This document shows positions 6,556-14,161 of a stretch of 19,195 nucleotides of DNA, one piece after another. A model generated the notes under the pieces. The model was given only the letters and a program-made list of their open reading frames with translations. It made no database searches and was not told the DNA's origin. The stretch lies in the NCBI GenBank assembly GCA_003556835.1, contig PWQG01000465.1:1-19195 (forward strand), given 5' to 3'. Source of the stretch: Gammaproteobacteria bacterium. Its GTDB lineage: Bacteria > Pseudomonadota > Gammaproteobacteria > Pseudomonadales > Pseudohongiellaceae. Every line of letters starts with the position of its first letter. The first letter of the stretch is position 1. A program made the position numbers and the translations under genes.

Positions 6556-7359
6556 ATGACTGATGCCGTAGCACTGAATTACCGGCAGTACTCCGAAGAG
6601 GGGCCGCCGATGCTGGTATTGCATGGCCTTTTCGGCAGCCTGTCGAACTGGAACTGGCATGCCCGCAAGTGGGCTGAACACTTCTCGGTATACGTGCTGG
6701 ACCTGCGCAATCATGGCGCTTCGCCACATGTTGAAAGAATGGATTATGCGGCGATGGCGCAAGACCTGGAGCGCTTCCTGGACGATCACGAACTGGAGGA
6801 TTGCCTGCTCGTGGGGCATTCGATGGGAGGCAAGGCCGCGATGCGCTTTGCCCTGGATGCCCCGCAGCGGGTCCGTGCGCTGGTGGTGGCGGATATTGCG
6901 CCGGTGACCTATCCGGCCGGTGAACATGACGAGATTTTTGCCGGGTTGCTGGCGATCAATCTCGATATCATGCGAAACCGGCAACAGGCCGATAAGGTGC
7001 TGGAAGAATATGTGGAAGACGAGCAGGTGCGCCAGTTTCTGCTCAGCAACCTGGCCCGCGATTCCGACGGGCAGTTTCACTGGCGGATCAACCTGCCGGT
7101 GCTGGACCGCAGTTATGACCAGCTGCGTGATGGTATCGAAGCGACTTCGACCTATGAGGGGCCGGTTCTCTTTCTCAAGGGTGACAAATCCGATTACATC
7201 AATGATTCACACCGGGACGCTGTGCTGGAACGCTTTCCCGCCGCCGAGGTGAAAGTGCTCAAACGCGCGGGACATTGGCTGCATGCCGAGAAGCCCGAGA
7301 GTTTCAATCGGCTGGTGGAGGAGTTTTTCCGGCAGCATCAAGAGGTGTCCGGCAAATGA
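6556..7359 (+). CDS. Alpha/beta-hydrolase, YbfF-like esterase
   Basis: The protein has 267 residues and is an alpha/beta-hydrolase close in pattern to the YbfF esterases, which act on short acyl esters and acyl-CoA. The oxyanion segment LHGLFGS, DLRNHGAS, nucleophile Ser in GHSMGG, an acidic residue in FLKGDKSDYI and catalytic His in AGHWLHAEKP make a full triad. No signal peptide is seen, so it should be cytoplasmic. The ATG follows the bcp stop codon with no gap, and its own stop overlaps the pdxJ start by four bases (ATGA), so translation is probably coupled through the operon. The natural substrate is unknown. Confidence 0.88.
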   Translation: MTDAVALNYRQYSEEGPPMLVLHGLFGSLSNWNWHARKWAEHFSVYVLDLRNHGASPHVERMDYAAMAQDLERFLDDHELEDCLLVGHSMGGKAAMRFALDAPQRVRALVVADIAPVTYPAGEHDEIFAGLLAINLDIMRNRQQADKVLEEYVEDEQVRQFLLSNLARDSDGQFHWRINLPVLDRSYDQLRDGIEATSTYEGPVLFLKGDKSDYINDSHRDAVLERFPAAEVKVLKRAGHWLHAEKPESFNRLVEEFFRQHQEVSGK

Positions 7360-8084
7360 CCATGCTGAGTGTCAATGTCAACAAAATTGCCCTGCTGCGC
7401 AATTCCCGTGGCAGCGATTACCCGAGTGTCCTGCACTTCGTGGAGCGCCTGGTCGGCCTGGGAGTTTGCGGTGTCACCGTGCATCCCCGGCCCGATGAAC
7501 GCCACGTCACGCGACGTGACGTCTACGATATCGCCGCTTTCCTCAAGACGCATCCCCGGGTCGAGTTCAACATCGAGGGCTATCCCTCAGAGGCCTTCCT
7601 CGACATGATCGACGAGGTGCGGCCCGCCCAGTGTACCCTGGTGCCGGATGAACCGGGTCAGTTGACTTCTGATCATGGTTGGGACGTTGCCGGACAGCAA
7701 CGGAAACTGCAGGAGGTGCTGGAGCGTCTGCAGGGTATGCAGGTGCGCAGCAGTGTCTTCCTGGATCCGGAACTGGAGCGGGTCGCACAGGCCGCGGCAC
7801 TGCCGCTGGACCGGATCGAGCTGTATACCGAAGCCTATGCCCGCGCCTTCGGTACCGCGGAGGAAGAGGCGACCTGGCAACAGTACCGGGCTGCGGCGCA
7901 GCGGGCCACGGAGCTCGGGCTGGGCCTGAATGCCGGACATGACCTCAATCTGCAGAATCTGCCCCGTTTTCTGGAAATCCCCGGTATCGAGGAGGTGTCC
8001 ATCGGGCACGCGTTAATTGTCGAGTCCCTGGAGCAGGGCTTCGATCGGGTGGTGAAACAGTACCTTTCGATCACGGGAGCCTGA
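7356..8084 (+). CDS. pdxJ: Pyridoxine 5'-phosphate synthase PdxJ
   Basis: The protein has 242 residues, matching the family length. PdxJ condenses 1-deoxyxylulose 5-phosphate with 3-amino-2-oxopropyl phosphate to pyridoxine 5'-phosphate in the DXP-dependent vitamin B6 pathway. Seen: SVNVNKIALLRNSRG, TVHPRPDERHVTRRDV, FNIEGYPSE, RIELYTEAYA, GLNAGHDLNLQNL and EVSIGHALI, covering the phosphate- and substrate-binding loops of the TIM barrel. The N-terminal NKI and the FNIEGYPSE and RIELYTE motifs differ from the E. coli type and match the PdxJ subtype I recall from Bacteroidetes and Xanthomonas-like bacteria. The ATG at 7356 overlaps the preceding stop (ATGA), which argues against the longer open frame from 7275. 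PdxH, the next enzyme, is encoded at 14162. Confidence 0.93.
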   Translation: MTMLSVNVNKIALLRNSRGSDYPSVLHFVERLVGLGVCGVTVHPRPDERHVTRRDVYDIAAFLKTHPRVEFNIEGYPSEAFLDMIDEVRPAQCTLVPDEPGQLTSDHGWDVAGQQRKLQEVLERLQGMQVRSSVFLDPELERVAQAAALPLDRIELYTEAYARAFGTAEEEATWQQYRAAAQRATELGLGLNAGHDLNLQNLPRFLEIPGIEEVSIGHALIVESLEQGFDRVVKQYLSITGA

Positions 8085-8085
8085 T

Positions 8086-9363
8086 TTGCTGCAGCGCATC
8101 CCTGTTTTCTACGGCTACTGGATTGTGGTCGCGGCTTTTGTGGCACAGTTCGTGTCGGTCGGCTTGCAGAACTATGTGGTGGGTCCTTTTCTTGTGCCCA
8201 TGACGGAGGAGTTCGGCTGGACCCGCGCCGAATTTACCTCGTCCCGCTCCGTCGGGCAGATGGTGGCCGCATTCACCGGGTTTGCCATCGGTGCCGGTAT
8301 CGACCGTTATGGCGGCCGACCCTTCATCCTGGTGGGCACGGTCATACTCTCCGTTTCCGTTTTTTCGCTGGGACGCATCGAGACCCTGTCGCAGTGGATC
8401 TTGATCAACGGCATCATGCTGACAGCAGGGGCCCCGATGATCGGCAACCTGGTGGTCAATGTCACCCTCAGCAAGTGGTTCGTGCTGCAACGCGGCAGGG
8501 CCGTGGCCCTGGCCGCCATGGGGGTTTCCCTGGGAGGGATTCTGCTGCCGCCGTTGACCACGGGGCTGGTGGAATTGTTTGGCTGGCGTGCTGCCTGGCA
8601 GGTGCTGGGGGTGATGGCGGCGGTATTGACCCTGCCGGCTGCCCTGGTCATCCGCCGGCGTCCCGAGGACTACGCCATGAATCCGGATGGTCACTCGGCG
8701 GAACAGCTCGCGGCGGGTCTTGGTGCCGAAGCGACCATGGATTTCAATCGCTCGCTTACCCGCGCCCAGGCCATGCGCACCGGACGTTTTTATGTGCTGG
8801 TATTTGCCTTCGGCCTGTTCCAGATGTCCATCGTGGTCATGTTGCTGCAGACCGTTCCGTTCATGACGGATGCCGGTTACTCCTCCCTGGTGGCGGCTTC
8901 CATGATTTCACTGGCTTCCATACCCGCCTTCATCAGCAAGCCGTTCTGGGGTTATTTCATTGATCGCTACAGTGCCCGGCGCCTGGCGGCCCTGGGTGCG
9001 CTTATCACGGGGTTTTCGCTGATCGTGATTGTCATCGGTGTGCGCGGTGGGCACAGCACCCTGGTCTATGCCACCTTCCTCTTCATGGGCATCGGCTGGG
9101 GTGGCCTGATTCCCCTGCAGGAAGTGATCTGGGCGAGTGTGTTCGGTCGACGCTACCTGGGTTCGGTGCGCTCGACCGCGCTGCCGTTCACTTTCGCTCT
9201 GACCGCACTCGGACCTGTGCTGGCGGCGGCCCATTATGATCGGGTGGGAAATTATGATCAGGCCTTCATCACCCTCGCGCTGGGCACCATCATGGCTGCG
9301 GGGATGCTATTGGTTCTTTCCGAGAAACGCCCGGAATTGCCTTTGCGAGACCCAGGCAGTTGA
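8086..9363 (+). CDS. MFS transporter, monocarboxylate/oxalate-formate antiporter-like
   Basis: The protein has 425 residues with about 12 hydrophobic segments and lies in the inner membrane. It begins RIPVFYGYWIVVAAF and carries the MFS motif-A-like loop GAGIDRYGGRPF after the second helix. A second half repeats the pattern around FISKPFWGYFIDRYSARRL. The FYGYWIV start, EFGWTRAEF and SKWFVLQRGRAVALAAMG are typical of the oxalate:formate/monocarboxylate branch of MFS, but the substrate is not predictable. The start is TTG at 8086, one base after the pdxJ stop; GGGAG ends six bases upstream and supports it, and the next Met (about residue 39) would remove the first helix. It is the last gene of the bcp operon. 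Confidence 0.85.
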   Translation: MLQRIPVFYGYWIVVAAFVAQFVSVGLQNYVVGPFLVPMTEEFGWTRAEFTSSRSVGQMVAAFTGFAIGAGIDRYGGRPFILVGTVILSVSVFSLGRIETLSQWILINGIMLTAGAPMIGNLVVNVTLSKWFVLQRGRAVALAAMGVSLGGILLPPLTTGLVELFGWRAAWQVLGVMAAVLTLPAALVIRRRPEDYAMNPDGHSAEQLAAGLGAEATMDFNRSLTRAQAMRTGRFYVLVFAFGLFQMSIVVMLLQTVPFMTDAGYSSLVAASMISLASIPAFISKPFWGYFIDRYSARRLAALGALITGFSLIVIVIGVRGGHSTLVYATFLFMGIGWGGLIPLQEVIWASVFGRRYLGSVRSTALPFTFALTALGPVLAAAHYDRVGNYDQAFITLALGTIMAAGMLLVLSEKRPELPLRDPGS

Positions 9364-9381
9364 GTGCACTGCGGAGTGCAC
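9364..9381. terminator. Hairpin between convergent MFS and tesA-like genes
   Basis: GTGCACT-GCGG-AGTGCAC is a perfect 7-bp stem with a 4-base loop, directly after the MFS stop codon and five bases beyond the tesA stop. It could end or protect transcripts from both sides. It has no T tract on either strand, so it is not a classical intrinsic terminator. Confidence 0.5.
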
Positions 9382-9385
9382 CGGT

Positions 9386-10048
9386 TCATTGCCTCAGGTG
9401 GATGTCGGAGTTCTCTTCCAGCATCGGCTTCAGGACGGGCCAGACCTGCTCGAGTATCAGGGGCTGGGCTTCCGCAGTCGGGTGGATGCCATCGGCTTGC
9501 ATCAGCGATCGGTCCTCGGCAATGCCTTCCAGCAGGAACGGCAGTAGATGCACTTCATGCAGATCGGCGATTTCGCGATACTGCGCGTAGAATGGTTCGG
9601 TGTAACGCGGGCCGTAATTGGGAGGAATCTGGATTCCGGCCAGCAACACGCGTGATCCGGCCTCCTGACTTAACTGCACCATGGTTTCCAGGTTTTCCCG
9701 GATATTCGGCACCGGCAAACCCCGCAATCCGTCATTGCCGCCGAGCTGCAGAATGACGATGGCCGGGTCGTGGTTGTCGAGCAGGGCCGGCAAGCGGGCC
9801 ACGCCCCCGGCTGTGGTCTCGCCGCTGACACTGGCATTGATTACCTGCCAGGGCCGGTCCTGGTCACGAATCTGATCGGCCAGCAGTGCCACCCAGCCAT
9901 CGCGCTCCGGCATCCGGTAGGCGGCGCTCAGGCTGTCGCCCATGACCAGGATCACGGGTTCCTCTGCGGTGGCCATCGACCATCGCGGGGTGCCCAGTAG
10001 CAGGAGCATGAGCAGTAGCCAGTGGCTGTTTCGGGTAATCCTGATCAT
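9386..10048 (-). CDS. tesA: Periplasmic SGNH hydrolase: thioesterase I / arylesterase / lysophospholipase L1
   Basis: The protein has 220 residues. The first 28 or so (MIRITRNSHW, a Leu-rich core, then SMATAEE) form a signal peptide, so the enzyme is exported. It hydrolyses acyl thioesters, aryl esters and lysophospholipids. The SGNH blocks are all present: block I VMGDSLSAAYRM with nucleophile Ser39, block II NASVSGETTAGG with Gly76, block III QLGGNDGLRG with Asn105, and block V ADGIHP with Asp186 and His189. The gene is divergent from ybbA-ybbP, the same arrangement as tesA-ybbA-ybbP in E. coli. No clear Shine-Dalgarno precedes the ATG at 10048; the next in-frame ATG (10009) would spoil the signal peptide. 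Confidence 0.93.
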   Translation of the reverse strand: MIRITRNSHWLLLMLLLLGTPRWSMATAEEPVILVMGDSLSAAYRMPERDGWVALLADQIRDQDRPWQVINASVSGETTAGGVARLPALLDNHDPAIVILQLGGNDGLRGLPVPNIRENLETMVQLSQEAGSRVLLAGIQIPPNYGPRYTEPFYAQYREIADLHEVHLLPFLLEGIAEDRSLMQADGIHPTAEAQPLILEQVWPVLKPMLEENSDIHLRQ

Positions 10049-10097
10049 ATGTGGTTACAATGCCTCACGAACTTTTTCCATCCAGGGAGAGACGCTG

Positions 10098-10105
10098 AGT
10101 ATAGT
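10098..10105. promoter_or_regulatory. Overlapping divergent -10 elements for tesA and ybbA
   Basis: AGTATAGT reads TATAGT on the plus strand (10100-10105) and TATACT on the minus strand (10103-10098), each five of six matches to TATAAT and offset by two bases. Starts would lie about 50 bases before tesA and about 75 before ybbA. The -35 regions on both sides are weak (TATTCA at 10126-10121 on the minus strand). Confidence 0.42.
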
Positions 10106-10185
10106 AGACCATGGGTGGGCTGAATACGATCTGAACGGTCTCCGGGGCCGTATTTTGTGCAGTGGATGCAGCAACGGGAGCAGTC

Positions 10186-10878
10186 ATGATACGGACCGAA
10201 AATCTGGGCAAGGAAGTGCTGACCGGGGAAGGTCGCCTGCAGATCCTCAAGGATGTTTCCCTGTCCATCGCGCAAGGCGAGACCGTGGCGATTGTGGGCG
10301 CTTCCGGATCGGGTAAGTCGACCCTGCTCGGCCTGATGGCCGGACTGGATACGGCCACAGCTGGAGAGGTGATCCTTGATGGGCATCGCCTTTCCGAACT
10401 GGATGAGGAGCAGCGGGCCGCCTTGCGCAGTGACCGGGTGGGTTTCGTTTTCCAGTCATTTCAGTTGCTGCCGAGCCTGACTGCCCTGGAAAACGTCATG
10501 TTGCCCATCGAGCTGAAAAACGATCGGGGCGCCCGCGAAAAGGCGAAGCAGTTGTTGTCGCGCGTGGGTCTGTCAGAGCGTCTGCAGCATTATCCCAATC
10601 AGCTTTCCGGTGGTGAGCAGCAACGGGTGGCCATTGCCCGTGCCTTTGCTTCCGAAGCCCAGGTGTTGTTTGCCGACGAGCCGACGGGCAATCTGGATGC
10701 CGAGACCGGAGAGACGGTGATCGAGTTGCTGTTCTCCCTGAACCGTGAATACGGCACCACACTGGTCCTGGTCACCCACGATGACCGGCTGGCACGCCGC
10801 TGTCACCGGACCCTGCGTCTGAGGGCCGGCCAACTGGTCGGCGAAGAGCACAACCATCCGGAAGTCGCCGATGCCTGA
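10186..10878 (+). CDS. ybbA: ABC transporter ATP-binding protein YbbA
   Basis: The protein has 230 residues (E. coli YbbA 228) and is the cytoplasmic ATPase of a MacB/LolD-type ABC system. Seen: Walker A GASGSGKST (38-46), Q-loop at Gln90, signature LSGGEQQRV (140-148), Walker B VLFADEP (160-166), D-loop GNLDAETG and H-loop His198 in LVTHDD. All are intact, so it should be active. I chose ATG 10186 over the upstream GTG 10162 because GGGAG ends five bases before it and MIRTENLGKE is the usual start. The last eight bases overlap ybbP. It is divergent from tesA. Confidence 0.95.
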   Translation: MIRTENLGKEVLTGEGRLQILKDVSLSIAQGETVAIVGASGSGKSTLLGLMAGLDTATAGEVILDGHRLSELDEEQRAALRSDRVGFVFQSFQLLPSLTALENVMLPIELKNDRGAREKAKQLLSRVGLSERLQHYPNQLSGGEQQRVAIARAFASEAQVLFADEPTGNLDAETGETVIELLFSLNREYGTTLVLVTHDDRLARRCHRTLRLRAGQLVGEEHNHPEVADA

Positions 10879-13459
10879 ACCGATCCGACCGCGTCGCATG
10901 CAGCCTTCGATGCTGGCACGGCTGTCCCTGCGCCTGCTCTGGCGGGACTGGCGTGGTGGTGAGCTGCGTCTGTTGCTGTTGGCCCTGATCATGGCCGTGA
11001 CTTCGGTCAGCGGGATTGCACTGTTCACGGATCGTCTGCAGCAGGCCCTGGTGCTGGAATCGGCCAATATGCTGGCTGCGGATCGTGTGCTCAGCGGGCG
11101 CGAAGAGGCGCCGGAAGAGTGGATCGAGGAGGCGCAATCAAGGGGTCTGGAGACGGCCCGCTTTGCCGGTTTCAGCTCCATGGTGTTTTCGGACCGGGGC
11201 AATATCCTGGTGGCGGCCAAGGCGGTCAGTGATGCCTATCCACTGCGCGGTGCCATGCAGGTGGCTGATCGGGCTTTTGTGCCCGGTGAGCCGGTTGCGG
11301 GTGGCCCGCCGCCCGGTGAGGTCTGGGTCGAATCCAGGATACTTCCCGCGCTGGACGTGGATGTCGGTGACAGCGTGTATGTGGGCGAAGCGGAGCTCAC
11401 GGTGGGACGGGTCATTGTGCAGGAGCCGGACCGTCAGCAGGGCGGCATGCTTGACAATGCCGGGCCGCGCCTGATGTTCCACCTGGCGGACCTGCCGGCC
11501 ACCAATGTCATACAGGTGGGTAGCCGGGTATCCTGGCGCTACCTGTTTGCGGGTGAAGCGGCCGAGCTGGAGTCCTATGCCGCCTGGCTGCGCGAGCGCA
11601 CGGCCGGCGAGTTCCGCTTGCGGGATATCCGGGATGAAAGCCAGGAAGTCGGCGAGGCGCTGGAGCGGGGCGAGCGTTTTCTGCTGCTGGGCAGCCTGTT
11701 TGCCGTCATGCTGGCGGGGGTGGCCATCGCTTTGACGGCCCGGCGCTACAGCGAACGCCACTTCGACTATGCCGCCATCATGAAAACCCTGGGCTGCGGC
11801 TCGACCCAGGTCACGGCGATCTATCTGGGCATCCTGCTGGCCCTGCTGATTGTGGCCATTGTGCTCGGCAGTCTGTTGGGATGGGGTGTGCATCATGCCA
11901 TCCTGGCAGCACTTTCCTCGATACTGCCCGGCACCCTGCCAGCGGCCTCCTTCCTGCCATTTGTGCTGGGTGCGCTGACGGCCCTGGTCTGCCTGTTCGC
12001 GTTTGCGCTGCCACCGCTGCTGGCGCTGAGAAATGTGTCACCCCTGCGGGTGTTGCGCAAGGATCTGGATGACGCCAGCGTGGGCCAGCGCCTGCCCTAT
12101 CTGGTCGGTCTGGCCGGAGCTGTCTTTCTCGTGCTCTGGTACAGCCGTGATCTGCTGCTGACGACCATTTTGCTGGTTTCACTACTGGGTGTACTGCTGG
12201 TGATTTCCCTGGTTTCCTGGGTGTTACTGCGATCCACGGCAGCGGTAGGTGGCCGGGCCGGCAGTGCCTGGCGACTGGCCCTTTCCGCCGCCCGTCGTCG
12301 GCGCCGGCAGAGTGTATTGCAGATCATGGTCTTTGCGATCACCATCATGTCCCTGCTGACCCTGGGTGTGTTGCGCGGTGACCTCATCAGTGACTGGCAG
12401 GCGCAGCTCCCCGAAGATGTGCCCAATCACTTCCTGATGAATGTCAGTCAGGGGCAGGTGACGGGAATCGAGGATTTTCTCGAGGATAACGGCATAACGC
12501 CGAATCCCTTCTATCCCATGACCAGTGCCGGTCTCCTGTCCATCAACGATGAGCTGGCCGAAGATCCCTGGAGCATGGGCGAGGAGCGTGAGACCCTGGT
12601 GGAGCGGGGCGCAGAAGGTGCGGCGGAGGAAGGCGAGGACGAGCCCCGGGAACGCCGTATTGCCAACCGCCAGGTCACCTGGGTGGATGAACTGCCGGCG
12701 GACAACCGCATCGTGGCCGGACAATGGTGGCAGGAGGCCCCTGAGCCGGGACGCGTTTCGGTGGAGGAGGACTACGCCATGCGCCTCGGCATCACGCTGG
12801 GCGATGTGCTGGAGTTCGAGGCCGGAGGTCAGCGTTTTTCGGCCGAGGTGCAGAGTCTGCGATCGGTACGCTGGGACAATATGCAGCCCAATTTCTTCTT
12901 CATCTTCTCGCCGGGGACGCTGGATGCCATGGGTGCCACCTATCTGTCGACGGTTCTTCTGGAAGGTGAGGAAAAACGACTGCTCAACGAGCTGCTGCGC
13001 GAGTTTCCAACCATTGTTGTGCTCGAGCTTGATGCCCTGATCGAACAGATTCAGGACATCATCAATCAGGTCAGTGCTGCCATCGAGCTGATTGCATTGC
13101 TGGTGCTCGCTGCCGGCGCCCTGGTCCTGCTGGCCTGTGTGAATGCCACCCTGGATGAGCGTTTCCGGGAGAATGCCGTGCTGCGTGCCCTCGGTGCCGG
13201 AAAGCGTCTTATCCTCAATGCCCTGGCCATAGAGTTCGCTTTCATCGGGCTGCTGGCCGGCTTGATTGCTACACTGGGTACGGAAGTCAGCACCTACTTC
13301 CTGCAGACCCGGGTGTTCGGTCAGGAATTTGTTCCGCACTATTGGGTCTGGTTTGCCGGTCCCCTGTCGGGGATGATATTGATCGGGACACTGGGTATCC
13401 TGGCCACCCGCAAGGTGGTCAATACCAGTCCGCTGGTCGTGTTGAGAGATATTGGATGA
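10871..13459 (+). CDS. ybbP: ABC transporter permease YbbP (FtsX-like, duplicated)
   Basis: The protein has 862 residues, against about 800 for E. coli YbbP. It is the inner-membrane partner of YbbA. I count about ten membrane segments: one near 31-52, three between about 270 and 390, two near 405-455, one near 485-505 and three in the last 150 residues. Large periplasmic domains fall at about 55-265 and 510-720, the duplicated FtsX/MacB layout. The second periplasmic domain holds a strongly charged, Glu-rich stretch near 571-597, which may account for the extra length. The start overlaps ybbA by eight bases and the stop TGA overlaps an ATG (13456). From gene context it probably moves or extracts hydrophobic envelope compounds together with TesA; the substrate is inference. 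Confidence 0.93.
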   Translation: MPEPIRPRRMQPSMLARLSLRLLWRDWRGGELRLLLLALIMAVTSVSGIALFTDRLQQALVLESANMLAADRVLSGREEAPEEWIEEAQSRGLETARFAGFSSMVFSDRGNILVAAKAVSDAYPLRGAMQVADRAFVPGEPVAGGPPPGEVWVESRILPALDVDVGDSVYVGEAELTVGRVIVQEPDRQQGGMLDNAGPRLMFHLADLPATNVIQVGSRVSWRYLFAGEAAELESYAAWLRERTAGEFRLRDIRDESQEVGEALERGERFLLLGSLFAVMLAGVAIALTARRYSERHFDYAAIMKTLGCGSTQVTAIYLGILLALLIVAIVLGSLLGWGVHHAILAALSSILPGTLPAASFLPFVLGALTALVCLFAFALPPLLALRNVSPLRVLRKDLDDASVGQRLPYLVGLAGAVFLVLWYSRDLLLTTILLVSLLGVLLVISLVSWVLLRSTAAVGGRAGSAWRLALSAARRRRRQSVLQIMVFAITIMSLLTLGVLRGDLISDWQAQLPEDVPNHFLMNVSQGQVTGIEDFLEDNGITPNPFYPMTSAGLLSINDELAEDPWSMGEERETLVERGAEGAAEEGEDEPRERRIANRQVTWVDELPADNRIVAGQWWQEAPEPGRVSVEEDYAMRLGITLGDVLEFEAGGQRFSAEVQSLRSVRWDNMQPNFFFIFSPGTLDAMGATYLSTVLLEGEEKRLLNELLREFPTIVVLELDALIEQIQDIINQVSAAIELIALLVLAAGALVLLACVNATLDERFRENAVLRALGAGKRLILNALAIEFAFIGLLAGLIATLGTEVSTYFLQTRVFGQEFVPHYWVWFAGPLSGMILIGTLGILATRKVVNTSPLVVLRDIG

Positions 13460-13503
13460 ATAAGGAAGCTCTGGACCGTTCAGAGTATTTTCCGGGAGGT
13501 TGT

Positions 13504-14109
13504 ATGCGCACATTCTTGATTGGGCTGTTTTTGTTGGCGGCCCTGCCCGGCCTGTTGCAGGCCTTGCCACCGGGGGGGGCCGAGATAAGCCGGGAATGTA
13601 CTTACGGTGATTGCGAAAACGGATTCGGCATTCTGCAGATCCGCACCGAATTCGGCACCGATGAGTACGAAGGCAATTTCCAGGATGGCGAATTCCATGG
13701 CTATGGGACGTTGACGCGCCTGGTCAGCTTCAATCACCGTTCCTATTACGACGGTCAGTGGCGCAATGGTGTACGCCATGGCCGGGGCACTTATTGGGAC
13801 GGGCGCGCGAATCTCTACATCGGGGAATGGCGTGATGACCTGCGACACGGCCAGGGTTCCTACTTCTTTGGTCTGGAGGACTGGTCACCGAACCGCTACT
13901 CGGAACACTGGTTGTCGCAGAATACGGAAAACTATACCGGTCAGTTCGTGGATGACCTGTACCAGGGGCGTGGTGTATTCCGCTGGCCGGATGGGCGTCG
14001 CTATGAAGGTGAGTTCTATGCCAACGAGCGGCATGGACGTGGCACCTTTTATTATCCGACCGGCACCGTCCGGCCCCAGGTCTGGGAGTATGGTCGACTG
14101 CAACGCTAG
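13504..14109 (+). CDS. Exported MORN-repeat protein
   Basis: The protein has 201 residues. MRTFLIGLFLLAALPGLLQA is a clear signal peptide. Five MORN-type repeats follow, at about 55-70, 82-98, 105-120, 144-160 and 167-184, each of the form Y-x-G-x-[FW]-x-[DN]-x4-G-x-G. Before them, CTYGDCENGFG (Cys32, Cys37) is the Cys pair often seen in front of bacterial MORN arrays. MORN repeats form beta-hairpin rods that act as scaffolds or bind lipids, so a periplasmic envelope role is plausible. GGGAGG lies four bases before the ATG. An in-frame ATG at 13456 overlaps the ybbP stop (ATGA) and would add 16 residues before the signal peptide, which I think less likely. It is probably in the ybbAP operon. 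Its function is unknown. Confidence 0.82.
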   Translation: MRTFLIGLFLLAALPGLLQALPPGGAEISRECTYGDCENGFGILQIRTEFGTDEYEGNFQDGEFHGYGTLTRLVSFNHRSYYDGQWRNGVRHGRGTYWDGRANLYIGEWRDDLRHGQGSYFFGLEDWSPNRYSEHWLSQNTENYTGQFVDDLYQGRGVFRWPDGRRYEGEFYANERHGRGTFYYPTGTVRPQVWEYGRLQR

Positions 14110-14113
14110 CGGG

Positions 14114-14138
14114 CCACGCGAACGCGTGGGCGATTTTT
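14114..14138 (+). terminator. Intrinsic terminator after the MORN-protein gene
   Basis: CCACGC-GAAC-GCGTGG is a 6-bp GC-rich stem, followed after GCGA by five T residues (14134-14138). It starts four bases after the MORN stop codon and should end the ybbA-ybbP-MORN transcript before pdxH. Confidence 0.75.
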
Positions 14139-14161
14139 GACAACAAAGGATAAAGACGAGT

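Noticed and set aside
12224..13570. A 448-codon minus-strand open frame across the ybbP 3' half
   Set aside because: Antisense to a clear membrane protein gene; its translation is rich in His, Gln and Gly without domain motifs.
14137..14142. A perfect TTGACA as a -35 box for pdxH
   Set aside because: It arises from the terminator T tract. A -10 at normal spacing would fall on the pdxH start codon, placing transcription inside the gene.
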